NCBI GenBank assembly: GCA_030533445.1
Contig: CM060081.1
Coordinates: 19,141,611-19,205,610 of the forward strand
Source of the DNA: Cyprinodon diabolis
Taxonomy: Eukaryota > Chordata > Actinopteri > Cyprinodontiformes > Cyprinodontidae
Reading direction: 5' to 3'
Length of the DNA stretch: 64,000 nucleotides
The first letter of the stretch is position 1, and each line of letters starts with the position of its first letter. This document shows positions 1-13,290 of this stretch, in pieces. Under the pieces are notes generated by a model, which ran no database searches, had not been told where the DNA came from, and worked only from the letters and a program-made list of their open reading frames with translations. Position numbers and translations under genes: made by a program.

Positions 1-581
1 CCAGATTATCTGAGCCTTTGGTGAGAGTTTTCTAGTGTATCTAAATGTTTTTGATAGGCTGGTCCTGACCCGTTCTGCCTTGGACCTCTGAGCCTGCGTT
101 TCCCTGTTCTGATATGTTTGCCTGACCGGTTCTCAGACTCCTGCTGAATTTCTCCCTGTCTATATACCAAAAATGGATCTGCTTCCTGACACCGTCCTGG
201 ATTTCCCTTCGGAACCTCTTCGGACCTCTGAGTTCCTGGCTCTGACTCCTAAGCACGTCCTCGACACCGGCTTTGACTTCACCCTCTGGATTATCCTGCC
301 TGCCTTCGTCTGCTCGGTTCTGATCTCCTGCCTGTCCTCCAACCTCCGGGACTTCAGCGTCTGGGACTCTGTGGGTGGCGCCCACCACATCTTGTTAGAA
401 GCCAACCGGCTGGATCCAACCTCATCCTCTGGGCATGGACTGAACTTTAAGAAGGTTCCTGCCTTCTGCCTTCTGCAAAGGTTCCTGCCTTAGAAACCAA
501 CACTATTCTCTGCAGTTCTGTCCTAAATAAACAAAACTGTCTCACCACCTCGAATACTGGGTACTTTTGTTCTGAGCCTGA
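1..581 (+). repeat. 3' end of an LTR-type or other retroelement, cut by the window edge
   Basis: C/T-rich sequence with recurrent CCTG and CCTGACC units, an AATAAA at about 524-530 and an end reading TGGGTACTTTTG...GAGCCTGACA. This is the style of fish gypsy LTR ends. An open frame at 173-493 lies inside it and has no recognisable domain, so I do not call it a gene. The left part is outside the window. Confidence 0.4.
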
Positions 582-2094
582 CACACGGTCTATGAAGAAG
601 GACTAGTAGATGGCCTCCTGTTAACTGCAGCAATCAACAGTGATAGATTAATAAGGACAGAGGTACGTATCCAGAGACTAGGAATTCAACAACAGCATAC
701 TTCACAGATGACCCTTTGAAGGTGACCCCAACGCCCTTTTAACCTGACCTTTGTACTCACTAACATAATGCATAAATAACAACCCCAGAGGGAGAATCTT
801 CAAGTCAGGTGAAAAAAGGAACAGAAGAAGAAGCTCCAGTACTACTGGCGAATTTTAAACAAGGTCCAGATTGCAAATTTCTGACCAATGCAGAGGTAAA
901 TCTATTAGAAATGAAGGGTCAAAAGGTGATTTAGAAAATAAGAAAGAAATCATCATAACCATGAACTCTGCTTTTATGGTTTCAGACATCAGAATAAATT
1001 GCAAGACCTCTTCAGAAACTCTTAGTAATTAACCAGCTCCAGATACAGAGTGTCAGCTGTTTTAAAGTAGCCCACAGCACAGATTTTCTGCCAACTTTAA
1101 CAGGCTTTAAATTTGTTTGCAATCGTCTGTTGGTTAATAGTGACAAAAATCCATCATTTAAATTTAATTTTTTTTAAAACAACACTTTATTTTGCTAACT
1201 GATCCCTTAAAGCTAACGAGCTGCGGCTGCCACATGTGTGGTTTATCTTCCCTTGAGACGCCTCTTAGGCTTAGGTGTACATTACAAACATCTTCTGACT
1301 TTGAAGGGATTCTAATTAAGCATCACAGAGTAAATGCTGTGAAATCCTCTCATGTTTACACCTACATCACTCAAAAGTTTGTTCCAGTATCACCACTGTG
1401 TAGAGGCTGTAGTGTCTCTAACTTGTTTGTTGTGGTGACAAAATTATCTGTAGTAAAAAGGTGAGCTTAAAGGAAAGCATGACTCTGCGATTTGACAGTT
1501 TCTCTCTTTCAGGGGCTTGAGTGAGCGAGATGGGTTTGCAGTGCTACGATCTGACGAGTCAGAGCTCAGTGTCTGCAGATGTAAAGGTCTCATTCTGCAA
1601 TAAAAAAGGCTTAACAAAAGAGAAACATTTTTTTCTGGAACAGAGAAACTGACAGTTCCAGTTATTTTACACGAAACCTGCCCTTAGAGAACAGCATGAC
1701 CCAGATCTATAAGATAAACACAAACAGAATTTGTATAATTATATATAAGGAACAAAGAGTGGCTCATGAGGTCTGGTTTAGCAAACGAGCAATTGCTGCT
1801 ACAGAAGGTGATTCTGGCACCTTTGTCTAAAAGGATGGTGCGAGCATATGAGCTGCATTGTAGGTTTTTGTGGCCTCAGATCTGTCAGGGTGGAAACTAC
1901 TTTCAGGAGAATAATGGTTCCACTGAAACTAGTAATGCATGGAGGCTTTACGTAGAACTGTTAAATGAGGAAGTTATGTCCCCTAAAAAAGCCGTTGCGC
2001 CTCGGTGGCTTCCTCACGGTTCTTTTCCTGGGAGCAAGTTATTTACTACTCTTAACTCAAACTAGGTAAAAACATATAAAAAAGGACTATAAAT
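582..2094. other. intergenic, nothing recognised
   Basis: AT-rich unique-looking DNA. Short open frames at 1192-1464 and 1766-2065 show no domain or codon bias that I would trust. Confidence 0.6.
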
Positions 2095-2640
2095 CAGGAG
2101 TAAAAAATAACAGAGTTTATTCCAGATCAGGTCGTTACAGGACAGAGAAAAATGCTTGGAGCTTGCACAGCTGTGGGCTCAAAAATCACGTCTGCGAGGG
2201 TCCGGCAAAGATTGAGCCCCGAACAAGGTCATGTCCTGCTTCTTATAGCTCATGAGTCTATATGTTGCATCATGTTGATGTTTAGCTGTTCGTATCAGAA
2301 ACTGACACGCCATCCATGTCTTGAACTTCATGCAGCTTGCCTCTATGCCTCAGGGTTACAGATAGCTATCCTCTATCAGACCGGCTCCAAGATGTGCCCA
2401 TACCCTGTGTATTTTTAAAGACACGAAGGCTGTCCTGATTAGATGACCTCCGTACACACAGTGACATCCACAATGTGAAGGAAGGCCTTCTACTCTGTCT
2501 AATCTGGCTAACAGAATAACAATGCACATGATGTATAAATAATAAACTTACAGAATCTAACAGGTGTCCTGGACCCAGACACCCCACCCCACCTACAGGT
2601 GGGCTAATGAAGTACATGCCTTGAAGGGTCATGGCTTTTT
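2095..2640 (-). repeat. possible antisense retroviral-type LTR or solo LTR
   Basis: Read on the minus strand it has a TATAAG box (near 2245) in GC-richer sequence, then about 130 nt later a GGAATAAACTCTG polyadenylation signal (about 2112-2124), the order of U3-R-U5. Ends and target duplication are not clear, and no internal coding region is adjacent. It could instead be another dispersed repeat. Confidence 0.3.
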
Positions 2641-5600
2641 GGCAGCAAAGATTTTGACAATCCTAAGCTGATGGTTATATTTTTATCCAGATTGCTTTGT
2701 TTACCTTATATAATACAGTAACTCTGAAACCCAGAATGTTATCAGGTTATCAAGTCTTTACTGCTGACACTGACCATAATAAGGGGTCTGCTCATTATTT
2801 ATCTTTTGGTTAAAGGCCAATCTGCCATTGCCGACTGCCTCCGTTTCCACAGCAGCAGGAAGCAGCAGAGGTACATCACCACACAACTGCCTGCTTTCAC
2901 ATTCATAGAAATCTGAACCATTAATTCACAGAATGGAGGTGAGTTCCAGTGCTGATGAAATATATGAGCGGAGCAGAAGCAATTTCTATCTTTAAGCCAA
3001 CAGACCCCTCCCTCACCTCATTTGTCGGGGTAAAGCCAGACCAGCAGCTGACGCAGAGAAACTGGGCTGGTTTTTTTTTTTCTCTCTCTCTGCATCTTAA
3101 TCAGTCCATGAACACATCCCCCCTGACTGAGGCTGGGAAGGAGAAGGAAGGATGCTTCACTGGTGATGAAAACAAGGATTCGATTCATGACTGCTGCAAA
3201 CAAAGCTGAACACCAGCATCCCCTTACCTCTGCAGATATATTAGTGTTAGCTCTTAAATCTCCTTTTACAGTACCTCGCAAAAAAGTGTGTCATAGAAGC
3301 GTTGGCAAGTTGGAGCGGGAGTATAAATGATTCACTGGCTCGCTGACTCCGAGGGGCCCACGGCTGCTCTGTGGGCGCAGCAGGAGACTCGCTCAGTATG
3401 CTGTGCTGTTCGTGCCAGTTGGCAGCGGGGCGCCATCAGTTGGCACCTCTCACAGCTCATGTAGGTACTGACTTCTTCAACAGGATTGCAACAACCTATA
3501 ACACCCCGTCCTCCACCACCACTAATCAGCTCCACCCTGACATCCCCACCTCCATTCTTCCACCCTCTGCTCCTGAATCCAAACAATCCTCCTCAGCAGA
3601 GCCTGAAATAAGACAGAGGCTCATTCATACTGAGCTCTATCTGCTCTCTACATCTCATTATGATCCCTGCAGCAGAGGAGAGGGGTTTTCATAGCTACAC
3701 ATAAGCCTCGGCAAATAATCAGGCAGGAGCCGAGGCACTTTTCCATCACACCAGTGCATAACAACCTCTCACTTGTGAATTAGATGTCTCGGCAGACTCA
3801 CCCTTTATTTCTCCTCCTCTCAGGATTTCTAATCCCTCCATTTTATCATCCCCCTCCCTCCTTTTTTTCTTCATCCGTATTCGTTATTACCAGCCGGGGC
3901 TTTGCTTCTGCTTCTCTTCCATTAGGATCAAGAGATCTAAAATCACATGGTAGAACCCAATGTTCTGATTTCAAACTCATATCAAATCAATTAGTTTGCA
4001 TTCTGTTGGATGACACTTTCTTCAACACCAAATTAACTAAACCATCTTACTTTCTAGTGACACTGTAAGCTTGATCACAATAATGGAGCTTCATCTGTAC
4101 AGCTTCATTTATCAGACTAATTTTAAAAAGTGGTGGTTTGTAAAAAGGGGGGGTTAGGAGCTTGTATGAGTCTCTGGCCAGGGCGTCAAAGTGCTAAATA
4201 ACTACGGGAAGAGACTTTGGCAACATTTGAAAAACTTTTTTTTTCAGAATCTAATACGGTTAGAACTGAGCAGTGATATGCTGCATGAAAACGAGCTTCT
4301 TTTAAAACATTTATTCGACATATAAGCACACATATGTCGACATATGGTAAGTACGTCAGCGTACAGTCATACGTGGGCCATAAGTTACAGGTAAGTTATC
4401 TGAAACTGTCAGTCCTCCAGACTGCTTCTGCATTAGAGGATGAGCGAGAAGGTGAGTGTGATGGATCCTCCTTGCGTTCAGGGCCACGACCAACAAACTT
4501 CCTAGCAGACATGACGCTGAATTAACAGTGACTGCAAACCTCTTTTTCTTTATTTCTTCTTTTTTTTTAAACAGCAGCTCTGTTAGTACCGCAATAAATT
4601 AAATCTTTTTATGCAGACCGGGCGCCTGAGGAGGAGAAGCTTTAACTGATGCTTCGTAATAACCATGAAATTACGCTGCCATGCGTTATGCATAAGTTAG
4701 GCTGTCGTCGGACATAAGTTCTGGACTTGTTATGAATACTCTTTGTATGCGCCCAAAATTAAACAAATACACATAAAGTTTAGTGCATGCCAGCATTTTA
4801 GAAGATTTTGAGACGTCAGGCATAAGCTGTCTAAATCGGCAAGGTGTGACAGGGCCCTTAAAATGAAACTCACCCCATTTAGAAGTATAAACATGCTCCT
4901 AAACACATTTTGAGAAATGCCACCAAAGAAATGAGAGGTTAAACAAAGGTGTGGTTATGCAGAGAGAAAGTGGCAGATAGCTTAGCATAGCCTAGAAGAG
5001 CAGAGGGATGCTGGTGATAATGACAAGGATAGATGTGTTAAAGTGGAGATTTATAGCCCCCTGTTGACATCTGAGGTTTAGGGAGGCTTTGTGTTGCCCC
5101 AGTGGGGCAGAGCCTTATCTGTTCAGGTCACTAGCTGCAGTATAGAGGCGTAAGTTTTATTTATACCCAAAATGGTGCTGTGATGTAAAAGCATGTACCA
5201 GCATATACCTTTAAAAAAATAATAAAAACACTTACCAAAATTTAAAGTAACGAAACCATTCAATGCCTATAGACCCAGTTTATACAGTTTATCTGCAAAA
5301 GTAGTTTGATTTTTGGGGTTTGTTACACTTTAAGTGACATTACTTAAATTACAATAACTTTAATATACAATCTAATTTCTTGTCTGTGGTTGTTTAACAA
5401 CTTGTCAGTAAATCTTCCTGATAGCTGATAGTTTTCAATATTATTTTTGCCAAGACCACTCATTTGCAGTCTGGAGGGATTTATGTTGCCCTGTAGATGA
5501 AAAGTATTGTCATTCCTTCTTTGATGCAGTTTGCCTTAATCTAAATGATCTATTTTGACATGAAGAAGTAAAAAAAATAAATACTCAAAACAGTCGAGTC

Positions 5601-6679
5601 TAATCACAGAGTCTCATTCTGTAAGAATTATCCTGTCAACAAAAAATCGAAATATTCTATTATAATGTTTATCCCCTTGAGAAGATAAAAAACAGTATTC
5701 ATCTAATATTGTAATGAACATATAAACCTTCAGACCAAACCTCCCCACATGTGTTTATCTAAATAAAAAAATGACTGGTAATTCTAGTTGTTGAATGTTG
5801 TCCTTTTTAATGTATCTGAATGAATATATATATAAACTGCTTTATATACTGTATATTCATTCTAAGATTTAAGCAAATAAAAAAGCTCTTCATCTAGAGC
5901 TGAAGACATTCTAGAATAATTTGTTTTATTAAATCTTCTCCCTTGCAGAGTATAATTGCACTAATCGTGTCTGAAAAATTCAGTGAACTGTTGTTTCTAC
6001 ACCTGGAAAAGAGGAAGCAGTTCTTTAGCTCTTATAAGTTAATTTGACAGGCATACCGGTACTTGCAAAAGCGACGTAAACTGTTGTTGCAAATACTCCT
6101 CGACAGAGCAGGTACCCCAGCTGGAAGATGAGCTATAAGCCACACTCACATGTAGCAGCTGCATTTTTTCTTTTATCTCATCCCTCAAACACTATACTGC
6201 AAAGCTGTCACCTCAAATCCTTTAAAGCCAACTGATTTTGTGATGTGAGCAAATTTCATAGAGTTTAGTGATATTGGAACTCAGGGCTGAAAAAAGCAGA
6301 ATAAAAAAGCTTAAATCCCTTACTTGGGTCGCCCTGAGTGAATGGGTTCACATTAGCCTAACTACAGTCCCTGGATTGCTTATTAGGAGCTTGGCTGAGC
6401 TCTCAAGGTTTTATTTGGACAGCTCCCAAATGGAAACACAAGCGTGGAGCTGTGCCAAGCTGTCAGCCTGGCGCAGGAGCTGCAGTGTGAATGATGGCTG
6501 AATGCTCGCGTGCAGCAGTCCTTTGGGACTGTCCATGGATCAAATCATTCAGAGCAGTATGATCATCAAATTTTGCACAGAATTTAAATGAAGGCATTGA
6601 GGTTTATTTAAATACATAACAGATGTCTTTGATCTGAAGGCTTTTACGTCCCCTTACCTTTTATAGTTATACCAACAAT
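2641..6679. other. intergenic, no gene recognised
   Basis: AT-rich DNA with polyA/T runs. One segment (3300-3480) has a TATAAATG box at about 3322 followed by GC-rich sequence and a donor-like GTAGGTAC near 3458; this is not enough to call an exon. A short inverted pair (GAATGAATATA and its complement) at about 5818-5864 may be a small AT hairpin. Confidence 0.55.
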
Positions 6680-7275
6680 ACTGCATATATTTGGAGTTTT
6701 ATGTGATAGACCAACACGTCTTGCCACACATTCTAAACTCCACTTAGGTTTGAGCTTTAACTGGGACACTTCAACACATTAATAGTCCCTAATCTAAAAG
6801 AAATGGTAATTTTCCTGCTGGAAGATGAACCTGTGCTACAGCCTTAACTTTCCCTTCCCCTCTGCCCAGTCTCAAAGAAAAAACAAAAACAAAAGAAACA
6901 TGTTCCTACCGCATGATACTGCCACTACCATATTAGATCAGGATGATGGCTTATTGAGTTTTTTTTTCTTAATTTAACTAATCTGACCCGAAGATTTCCC
7001 ATTATACATCTCCAAGTATACATTATTTATGGCTAATTACAATAACATTTTCCTACTTCATAAAGACCAGAATCTGAATTAAACTGGCATCAAATCATCC
7101 AGAGTATGGTGACTTGATTTATAAAGGTTTTACTTGGGTGTTCAGAGGAAAAAAGGGTTGAGTACAAATCCATGTCACACCATTGTAGATTCAAAAAAGA
7201 TTTAGAAATCTATACAGCCATTTATGGTTTTCCTGTCACTTTCATACAAACCAATAGGATTAACATATGTTGATT
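6680..7275 (+). mobile_element. decayed, internally deleted Tc1-like transposon
   Basis: Begins with TTATGTGATAGACCAACAC (about 6700), the terminal motif of a common fish Tc1 family. In the middle is CGCATGATACTGCCACTACC, an antisense relic of the transposase box that reads GGS-MLW. It ends near 7190-7260 with sequence like the other end of that family (TACAAATCCATGTCACACC). No frame survives. Confidence 0.55.
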
Positions 7276-7446
7276 AGAAAATCCAGAAACATTTCTAATG
7301 TTGCAAGGCATTGCACAACTAGATATGTAGGGCATCACATCATGGTAAAGCATTTCTATAGCTTGTTCTATGTTTTTTAACCTCATCCTTCCACAACAAT
7401 TTCAAAACATTTGATGATGCATTTGTCTCATTCCTGCCATCCTTTA

Positions 7447-7448
<2 letters not shown>

Positions 7449-7480
<32 letters not shown>
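7449..7480. repeat. (TA)16 microsatellite
   Basis: Sixteen perfect TA units. Confidence 0.97.
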
Positions 7481-7481
<1 letters not shown>

Positions 7482-7483
<2 letters not shown>

Positions 7484-9114
7484 CTGTCTTGCAGGGGGGC
7501 TGCTGCCTTTCTCCAGCAGCCAGTAAGTAAGAACCAGCACACCCTGGATTGGTCAATAGTCGATTAAGTATTTGAAACTTCGAGGTTCCCGTTTATATAA
7601 TTTTATATAATTTTCTTCTGCTCGGTATTTATACACTTGAAAGTGAATCTATAACCAAAGATTTAATGCAGTCTTTTGGTTTCCATAGGACATTTGTTCA
7701 TCAAAAATGAAAGCCCAAGCCCTTTTGTTTCCGATATGGATTTCCAGTTTTGCTTTTTTTCACAGCGTGGAGATATGAGCAGTTTAACATTGTTACATAA
7801 TACTGAAGTCAAAGATGGTTGAAACTAGACTACAGTGTGTGATGTCACAATATTAGGCATTCGTACTTGCTAGGATTATTTTTATTGATGATGTGTGTGC
7901 CTGTTAAACCGAAATAATATCTGCCTGTTATGTGTCTAAACTTATGTTTTCCCAAGTAGTTTATCTATTTGGGACATTTCCTCCATCAGGATAAAATGTC
8001 ATCGTCATCATGCATGTGGCAAAGATTTGATCTAAGAACAAAGTGTTATATTTTGATAAGAATAGAGCCTTGGGTGTCTCCTCATCTGCAAGCGTGTATG
8101 ATGCAATTATGTGATGATGTGGCATATTGGAGTTGTATAAAATGCTTCTTTAACCTTGATTCAAGGTCACTTCAAGAAGTATTTTTTACAATTTTTGTCA
8201 AAATCTATCGTCATGTCTCATATACACATTATGAAGTGTTATTTAAAGAATTTGTAAGGAGTGATCTCTTCTCAGGAAAGAATTGGGGAGAGAGAGCTTA
8301 AAGGTGTAAACACAGAGCTTTCCTTACAAATTTTTCAGGAAAGAGGAGGGGTTTCTGTCTTGTGTTTTCAAGTGTCGACTTTGTCAATGTCTTTTCTTGC
8401 CTCTGAAGGTTTAGGTCCATTGTCCATTGCCACAGAGATTGTAGCCTGATCGGTGGTTTTTAGCTGAAGTAACTGAACCTGTCTACTAACTTTAGATTGC
8501 GCCTCCTCAAAAGATTATTACTTAAGTTTTGTTTTTATTCAGCAGAAGAAAACTATGCAATGTCTATGCACTGATTTCTTCTATGCATCTCTTAAACCCC
8601 TGAATTACTTCAGAGAGGTTAAGGAAAAGAGATCGCTCTTTAATTTGTCTTTTTATGAAATATAAATTATATTTGCAGTTGACTGATGAAAAAGTTTATT
8701 TTGGTTTTCATACAGTGAGATGGAGAGCTGACCATGTGACTTTTTATGCACTGAAATAAATTAGATTGTTGCCTTGGTGCCCCATGTTTCTGTGACGCTA
8801 CACAGCAGCAGCAGCAGTTACATTAGATATAACATACCTTGTATTATGATGGGGAACTTTTCTATTCACCTCAGGTTAGGACTTTAGTGCCTGTATTGTG
8901 TAAACGGGGGAGGACAAACTAAAGTTTTGGTAGCTCTGAAGAGAAACACCTCACAATATTGGAAACAGTACATACCTGTTCTATGAATCGTAAACCCTTT
9001 CAAGAGCTTCATGCACTACCACCTCAAGAAAAATATTAAAACTGATAAGTTTTTAGTTGGCAAATTATCTTGGTAAAGTTCCATTTTAAAAAGACATTTT
9101 GTAATTTTTTACTG
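7482..9114. other. intergenic, no gene recognised
   Basis: AT-rich DNA with a short CAG run near 8805-8818. Small open frames at 7969-8301 and 8261-8449 overlap each other and have no recognisable content. Confidence 0.6.
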
Positions 9115-9215
9115 CTTTTTATTTGAAGCTTTACTGCTAAAACATTGTCTGATGAGCACAGTGACATCTCAGTAGTTCAACACCACTGAATCTATAAGCT
9201 TGTAGCCAAGATGGA
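9115..9215. repeat. dispersed repeat, copy A
   Basis: Matches 20493-20590 over about 95 bp with scattered differences (for example CTAAAACAT, TGATGAGCA and ATCTATAAGC shared). Family not named; it has no coding capacity. Confidence 0.7.
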
Positions 9216-9340
9216 TTCAATTTAATTCAATCCATCATTCAAAAAACCATTCTACATGGATTTTGTAGATATTCAGAAGATACCAGCATCCAGCTCAGCT
9301 CATACACCAATGGTAACTCCCCATAAGATGAATAAACAGC

Positions 9341-11255
9341 AAGGAATACACTTTCTTTTCTAATGTCCATCATTCCTACTCTTGTTTGGACTACTTCTTA
9401 ATCAGCAGCTTGCTGCTGTCTGTGGGATGCTGTAATCCATCCTACCGCTGTCAGTGATCATGCTCCTGTTACTTTAACCGTAATAAGTAAAAAAAATAGG
9501 CCCACAAAACAAGAGCTGGAGATTTAACACATCACTGCTTAAAAATGAAGGATTTTAACAATTTTCAGGGAATAGTGGGCCTCATATTTGGTGTGCAATG
9601 ATTTACCAGGAACATCAGCATCTATACTATGGGAAGCAGGGTAAACAGTGATGAGAAGTAAAATTATTTCACTCTCACCTCATAAAAAACGTTAGAACAA
9701 AAAATATCCAGGAATTAGATGAAAAAGATATTTTACTAGAAAGCCCCAAAGATGAGGTAAGATTAGGTAAAATCCATAAAATGAAACAAGAATTAAACAA
9801 ATATATTCAAAAACAAAATAAATTTTTAATTCAAAGACTCCGAATAGAAAACTTAGAACATAGCAATAAGTCAGGAAGTTTTTTAGCTAATCAGCTAAAA
9901 ATAAACAAAGAAAAAATTACTATATTTGCAGTTACAGACTCAATTGGTAATATATTACAGGATCCGGGGGCTATTAACAATGCCTTCCGAGATTTCTATA
10001 AATCCTTATACACATCACAGTTAAATCCATCAGATAATGATATCCAGCGATTTCTGGATGAAATAACTCTTCCTAAATTATCAGATAGTCAAAGATTGAC
10101 CCTGGACTCAGTTCAGGAAGCATTAAAAAGCATGTCAAATAATAAAGCGCCAGGTCCAGATGGGTTCCCTACTGAGTTCTATAAAGAGTTCTGGGACATT
10201 TTGGCCCCAACGTTCCACATAATGCTGCAGGAAACTCAAGATAATGGCAAATTTCTAGTTAATATAAATTCTGCCACCATTAGTCTCCTGCTTAAGTCAT
10301 GCAAAGATCTTATGTTTGCGACCAGCTATCGTCCCATATCCTTAATTAATGTGGATATTAAAATAATCTGTAAAGCTTTAGCAAAACGATTAGATAAAGT
10401 CACTCCTCTCATAATCCACCCAGATCAAACTGGTTTCATTAAAGGAAGGCAGTCAGCCGCTAACACACGCAGACTGCTTAATTTAATAGAGTATCCCTAC
10501 AGTAAAAATATAAAATCTAAAGGTATAAAAGGCATGAAAAAATAGCATAAAATTAGTCTTTACGCAGATGATGTATTACTTTATCTCCAGCACTCAAACA
10601 CTTGCCTCTCTCAAGTAATTAGATTACTAGAATCTTTCTCAAAAGTCTCAGATTACTCTATAAATTGGTCTAAATCTATAGTACTACCAATTTATTGCTC
10701 TCTACAGAATCCCTCAGGTCTACAATTGCAATCAGGACATATCAAATATTTGGGAATAAATGTGTCATCTAAATTAGCTGATATACAAAAACTCAACCAC
10801 TTCCCACTTTTAAAAAAGAGAAGAGGACCTAGAAAGATCGGAAGGGAGATCAGAAATCGTTTCCGATCTCCCTTATGGGTAGGGTAGTTAGATTTAACTA
10901 CTTATTTTCAATGATCCCCAATAAACCATGATCCGACTGGTTTAAATCTCTAGATTCTTCCATCTCTTTTTCTTTGGAAGGAGCTACCCCCTCGTATCAG
11001 CCTAAAGACACTACACAAAACTAAAGAGAGGGGGACTACATTTACCTAACTTCCAAAACTACTACTTAGCAAATAGACTACAATATATCTCTAAATGGAT
11101 AAAACATAGTCCCTTAGATGAGCCCTGGATAGACACAGAACAGGAAATATGCAGTAATATCATCATTTCTCCTTTGGATAGACTTTACATGCACAAGTGC
11201 ACTCTCACAAACAACTACAGGTGCTTGGTTCCAGGTGCTTAGAGATTCACTTCCA
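9341..11255 (+). pseudogene. decayed L1-like LINE (endonuclease tail to post-RT), core of RT deleted
   Basis: From 9341 a frame reads KEYTFFSNVHHSYS then LDYFLI, the end of an L1-type AP endonuclease, reaching SDHAPVTLT near 9450-9475. An open stretch at 9781-10545 carries the N-terminal reverse transcriptase motifs NKAPGPDGF, YRPISLINVD and HPDQTGFIKGR. After a stop (10543-10545) the same frame continues ISLYADDVLLYL (YADD at 10561-10572), then YLGINVSS. A further piece, GLHLPNFQNYYLANRLQYIS, lies near 11032-11100. The segment normally between KGR and YADD (the LDAEKAFD and GCPLSP boxes) is missing, so this is an internally deleted, dead copy. Edges are approximate; the 3' UTR may reach about 11540. 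Confidence 0.88.
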
Positions 11256-12584
11256 TACAGAAAGCCCATATTCTTATCTTAAGCTACCACAGTATACAGT
11301 TCAGATTAAATAATACTACTTAGACTTCAGCAATAGTATCAAGGTGTTACTTTATTGTATGTCTTGTACTATGTCTGTTGGTTGTGCTGTTCTTCTTACA
11401 TCTCTTTGCAGGTGATGAAGCGGACTGAAAAGGTTTTATCATTATTTCCCTTTTATCTCCTTTTTCTGTTTTTCGTTTCCTGTTTTATTTAAAATGCAGT
11501 GTCCAAATAATCTCTAAAACTCCCTGCATAATTATAATAAAGCTATTTATATGGGTAAATCAAGCGGAACACTATGGCGATAGCCGTACTGCTCCACTTG
11601 TGAAAGTGAAATCTGTTGGGCTCTTTTTGGCATCAAGACAATTATTCTCATTGCCACATTGCCATACAGGAAACTTAAAAAATAAATAAATAAAAAAGAT
11701 GAATAAAAAATACAAATAAAAAAACTGGTCAAGCACAAACACGAGCTACGAGAATGAGCAGAAGGGTGCTGCAGTTCTGTGTTTTGGCCACAGGCGGCAG
11801 TATCATTACAAAACCCTGTAATGCCTCTTTAAAATATTTTCTATTCACAAGACTTGCTTGCAGCACCGGTTGAATTACATCCATTCATTTTATGCATGTA
11901 GCTCCCATTTACAATATATGATCTCAAGGCTCTTTACAGTCAATTCATCAAACAGACAGATTGGTTAACAGTTTTCTAACTAAAGGCTTCCTTATGCTTG
12001 ACACACATATGTTACAAGCAGCAATAAGATGTGCAGACACGTCAGCAGCTTCAAAGGGGTCATAGAATGATTATATAGGGTATTTGGTACTGGTCCTTAA
12101 GGTCTCTGAATAGGGTGTGCAACATTGGTTGGGCTGAAATTGGCATATTTGCTCTTCTATGAGCCCTAATGCAAGCCTGGTTAAAAGCCCTAGAATAGAA
12201 AGGCAGGTTTTCATGAATATTTAGATGAGCTGTGCACTGATTGGTTGGTTTACAATGAGCGAAGCTGCTGAGCAATGACGCGTCATAGCAACAAGCACTC
12301 ACTCACTGAAACATGAAATTGTTGATATGGTAGGGTGACCAGACGTCAATTTTTTCCCGGACATGTCCTACTTTTCATACCTAAAAAAATGTCCAGCAGG
12401 GAATTTCAAAATCGTCCGGGATTTTGGTCGACCACAGTGAAGAAGAACCACGCCGTGAGCTCCGGGGCTGGGGACGGAGCGACCGAACCTAAGCCAGTGA
12501 CGGTAGCCTGGACACCGGTGGCCCAGTGCTTCCCCCCGCCTGCCCTGTAACGCAGCTCTGGCAGTTTCTTCTGCAAAAGAAAAG
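11256..12584. other. intergenic with a short dispersed repeat
   Basis: Probably starts with the L1 3' UTR (to about 11540). A repeat with GGCCACAGGCGGCAGTATCA at 11781-11850 recurs at 21403-21480. The rest is unrecognised. A GC-rich patch at 12400-12560 contains short overlapping frames on both strands without domains. Confidence 0.55.
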
Positions 12585-12780
12585 CCTTTTCCCAACATAA
12601 TGCTGCCACCAACAAATCAATTTTACGTGTTTAAGGGTGTTATGGATTGATGGTCTCACCTGTAACACAAAAAGGTCAGGTTAGGTTTCATCAGACCAGA
12701 GATCCTTATTCTAGATGTTTGCTCCTTCCCCTACAATGCTTACAGAAAACTGCAAAAATAATTTCTCAGATGTTTGATGA
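12585..12780 (-). mobile_element. Tc1-like transposase remnant
   Basis: Contains CATAATGCTGCCACCAAC and CATCAGACCAGAGATCC, antisense versions of the transposase segments that encode GGSIMLW and WSDE in fish Tc1 families, followed by a TGTTTGCTCC-TTCCCCTAC segment also typical of these. Heavily decayed. Confidence 0.6.
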
Positions 12781-12889
12781 TGATTTTTATCTAAATCCTT
12801 CATGTATAAAATTTGTGAGGTAATAATGCAAATGTCTGATAACAGAGGGAAAATGGGGTAAGGAAGTTCAGTTATTACGAGAGTAAATT

Positions 12890-13290
12890 AAATAAGTAGC
12901 TCATCCCACACTGTTTGATCCTATTAATAATTAAGCAGCGCCAGTACTTTACAGACTGCATGCTTAAAACATGGAGTTCAATGAGTAGGTCGAGAATGAT
13001 TACACAATACGGGCTGACAGGCAGCGGGAAACCATTTATTCAGCTGTAATTAGCCCAAATGATAAAGTAATACACCCACATTAAGGGATGGAAGGCAGAG
13101 GGGTAAATCTGCAGACACAGCATCCCGCATGCATACAGAGGGATTTATTTTAATCAGGACAGCGTAATTGTCTAATTTCTCAGTTAAAGTGTGTGCTTTA
13201 GTATTTAATGTGTGTGTGCTGATCTGAAATAAGAAGAAAATCCTGCACTAATCATGAAAATTGATTTTCTTCAACATTTGTATTCTTTCT
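12890..13290. promoter_or_regulatory. candidate conserved noncoding element
   Basis: Repeat-free block dense in homeodomain-type cores (TAATAATTAAG, CAGCTGTAATTAGCCC, GCGTAATTGTC, CTAATCATG). It lacks polyA runs, unlike its flanks. The call rests on composition and motif density only. Confidence 0.3.

Noticed and set aside
173..493. 106-codon open frame near the left edge
   Set aside because: It sits inside a C/T-rich retroelement end with CCTG repeats and has no domain.
3300..3480. TATA box, GC-rich stretch and donor-like GTAGGTAC suggesting a first exon
   Set aside because: No partner exon, no recognisable peptide and no supporting CpG island.
10842..10874. Inverted repeat AAGGGAGATC / GATCTCCCTT
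   Set aside because: It lies within the coding relic of the L1-like element, where the translated sequence still follows the family, so no separate function is needed.
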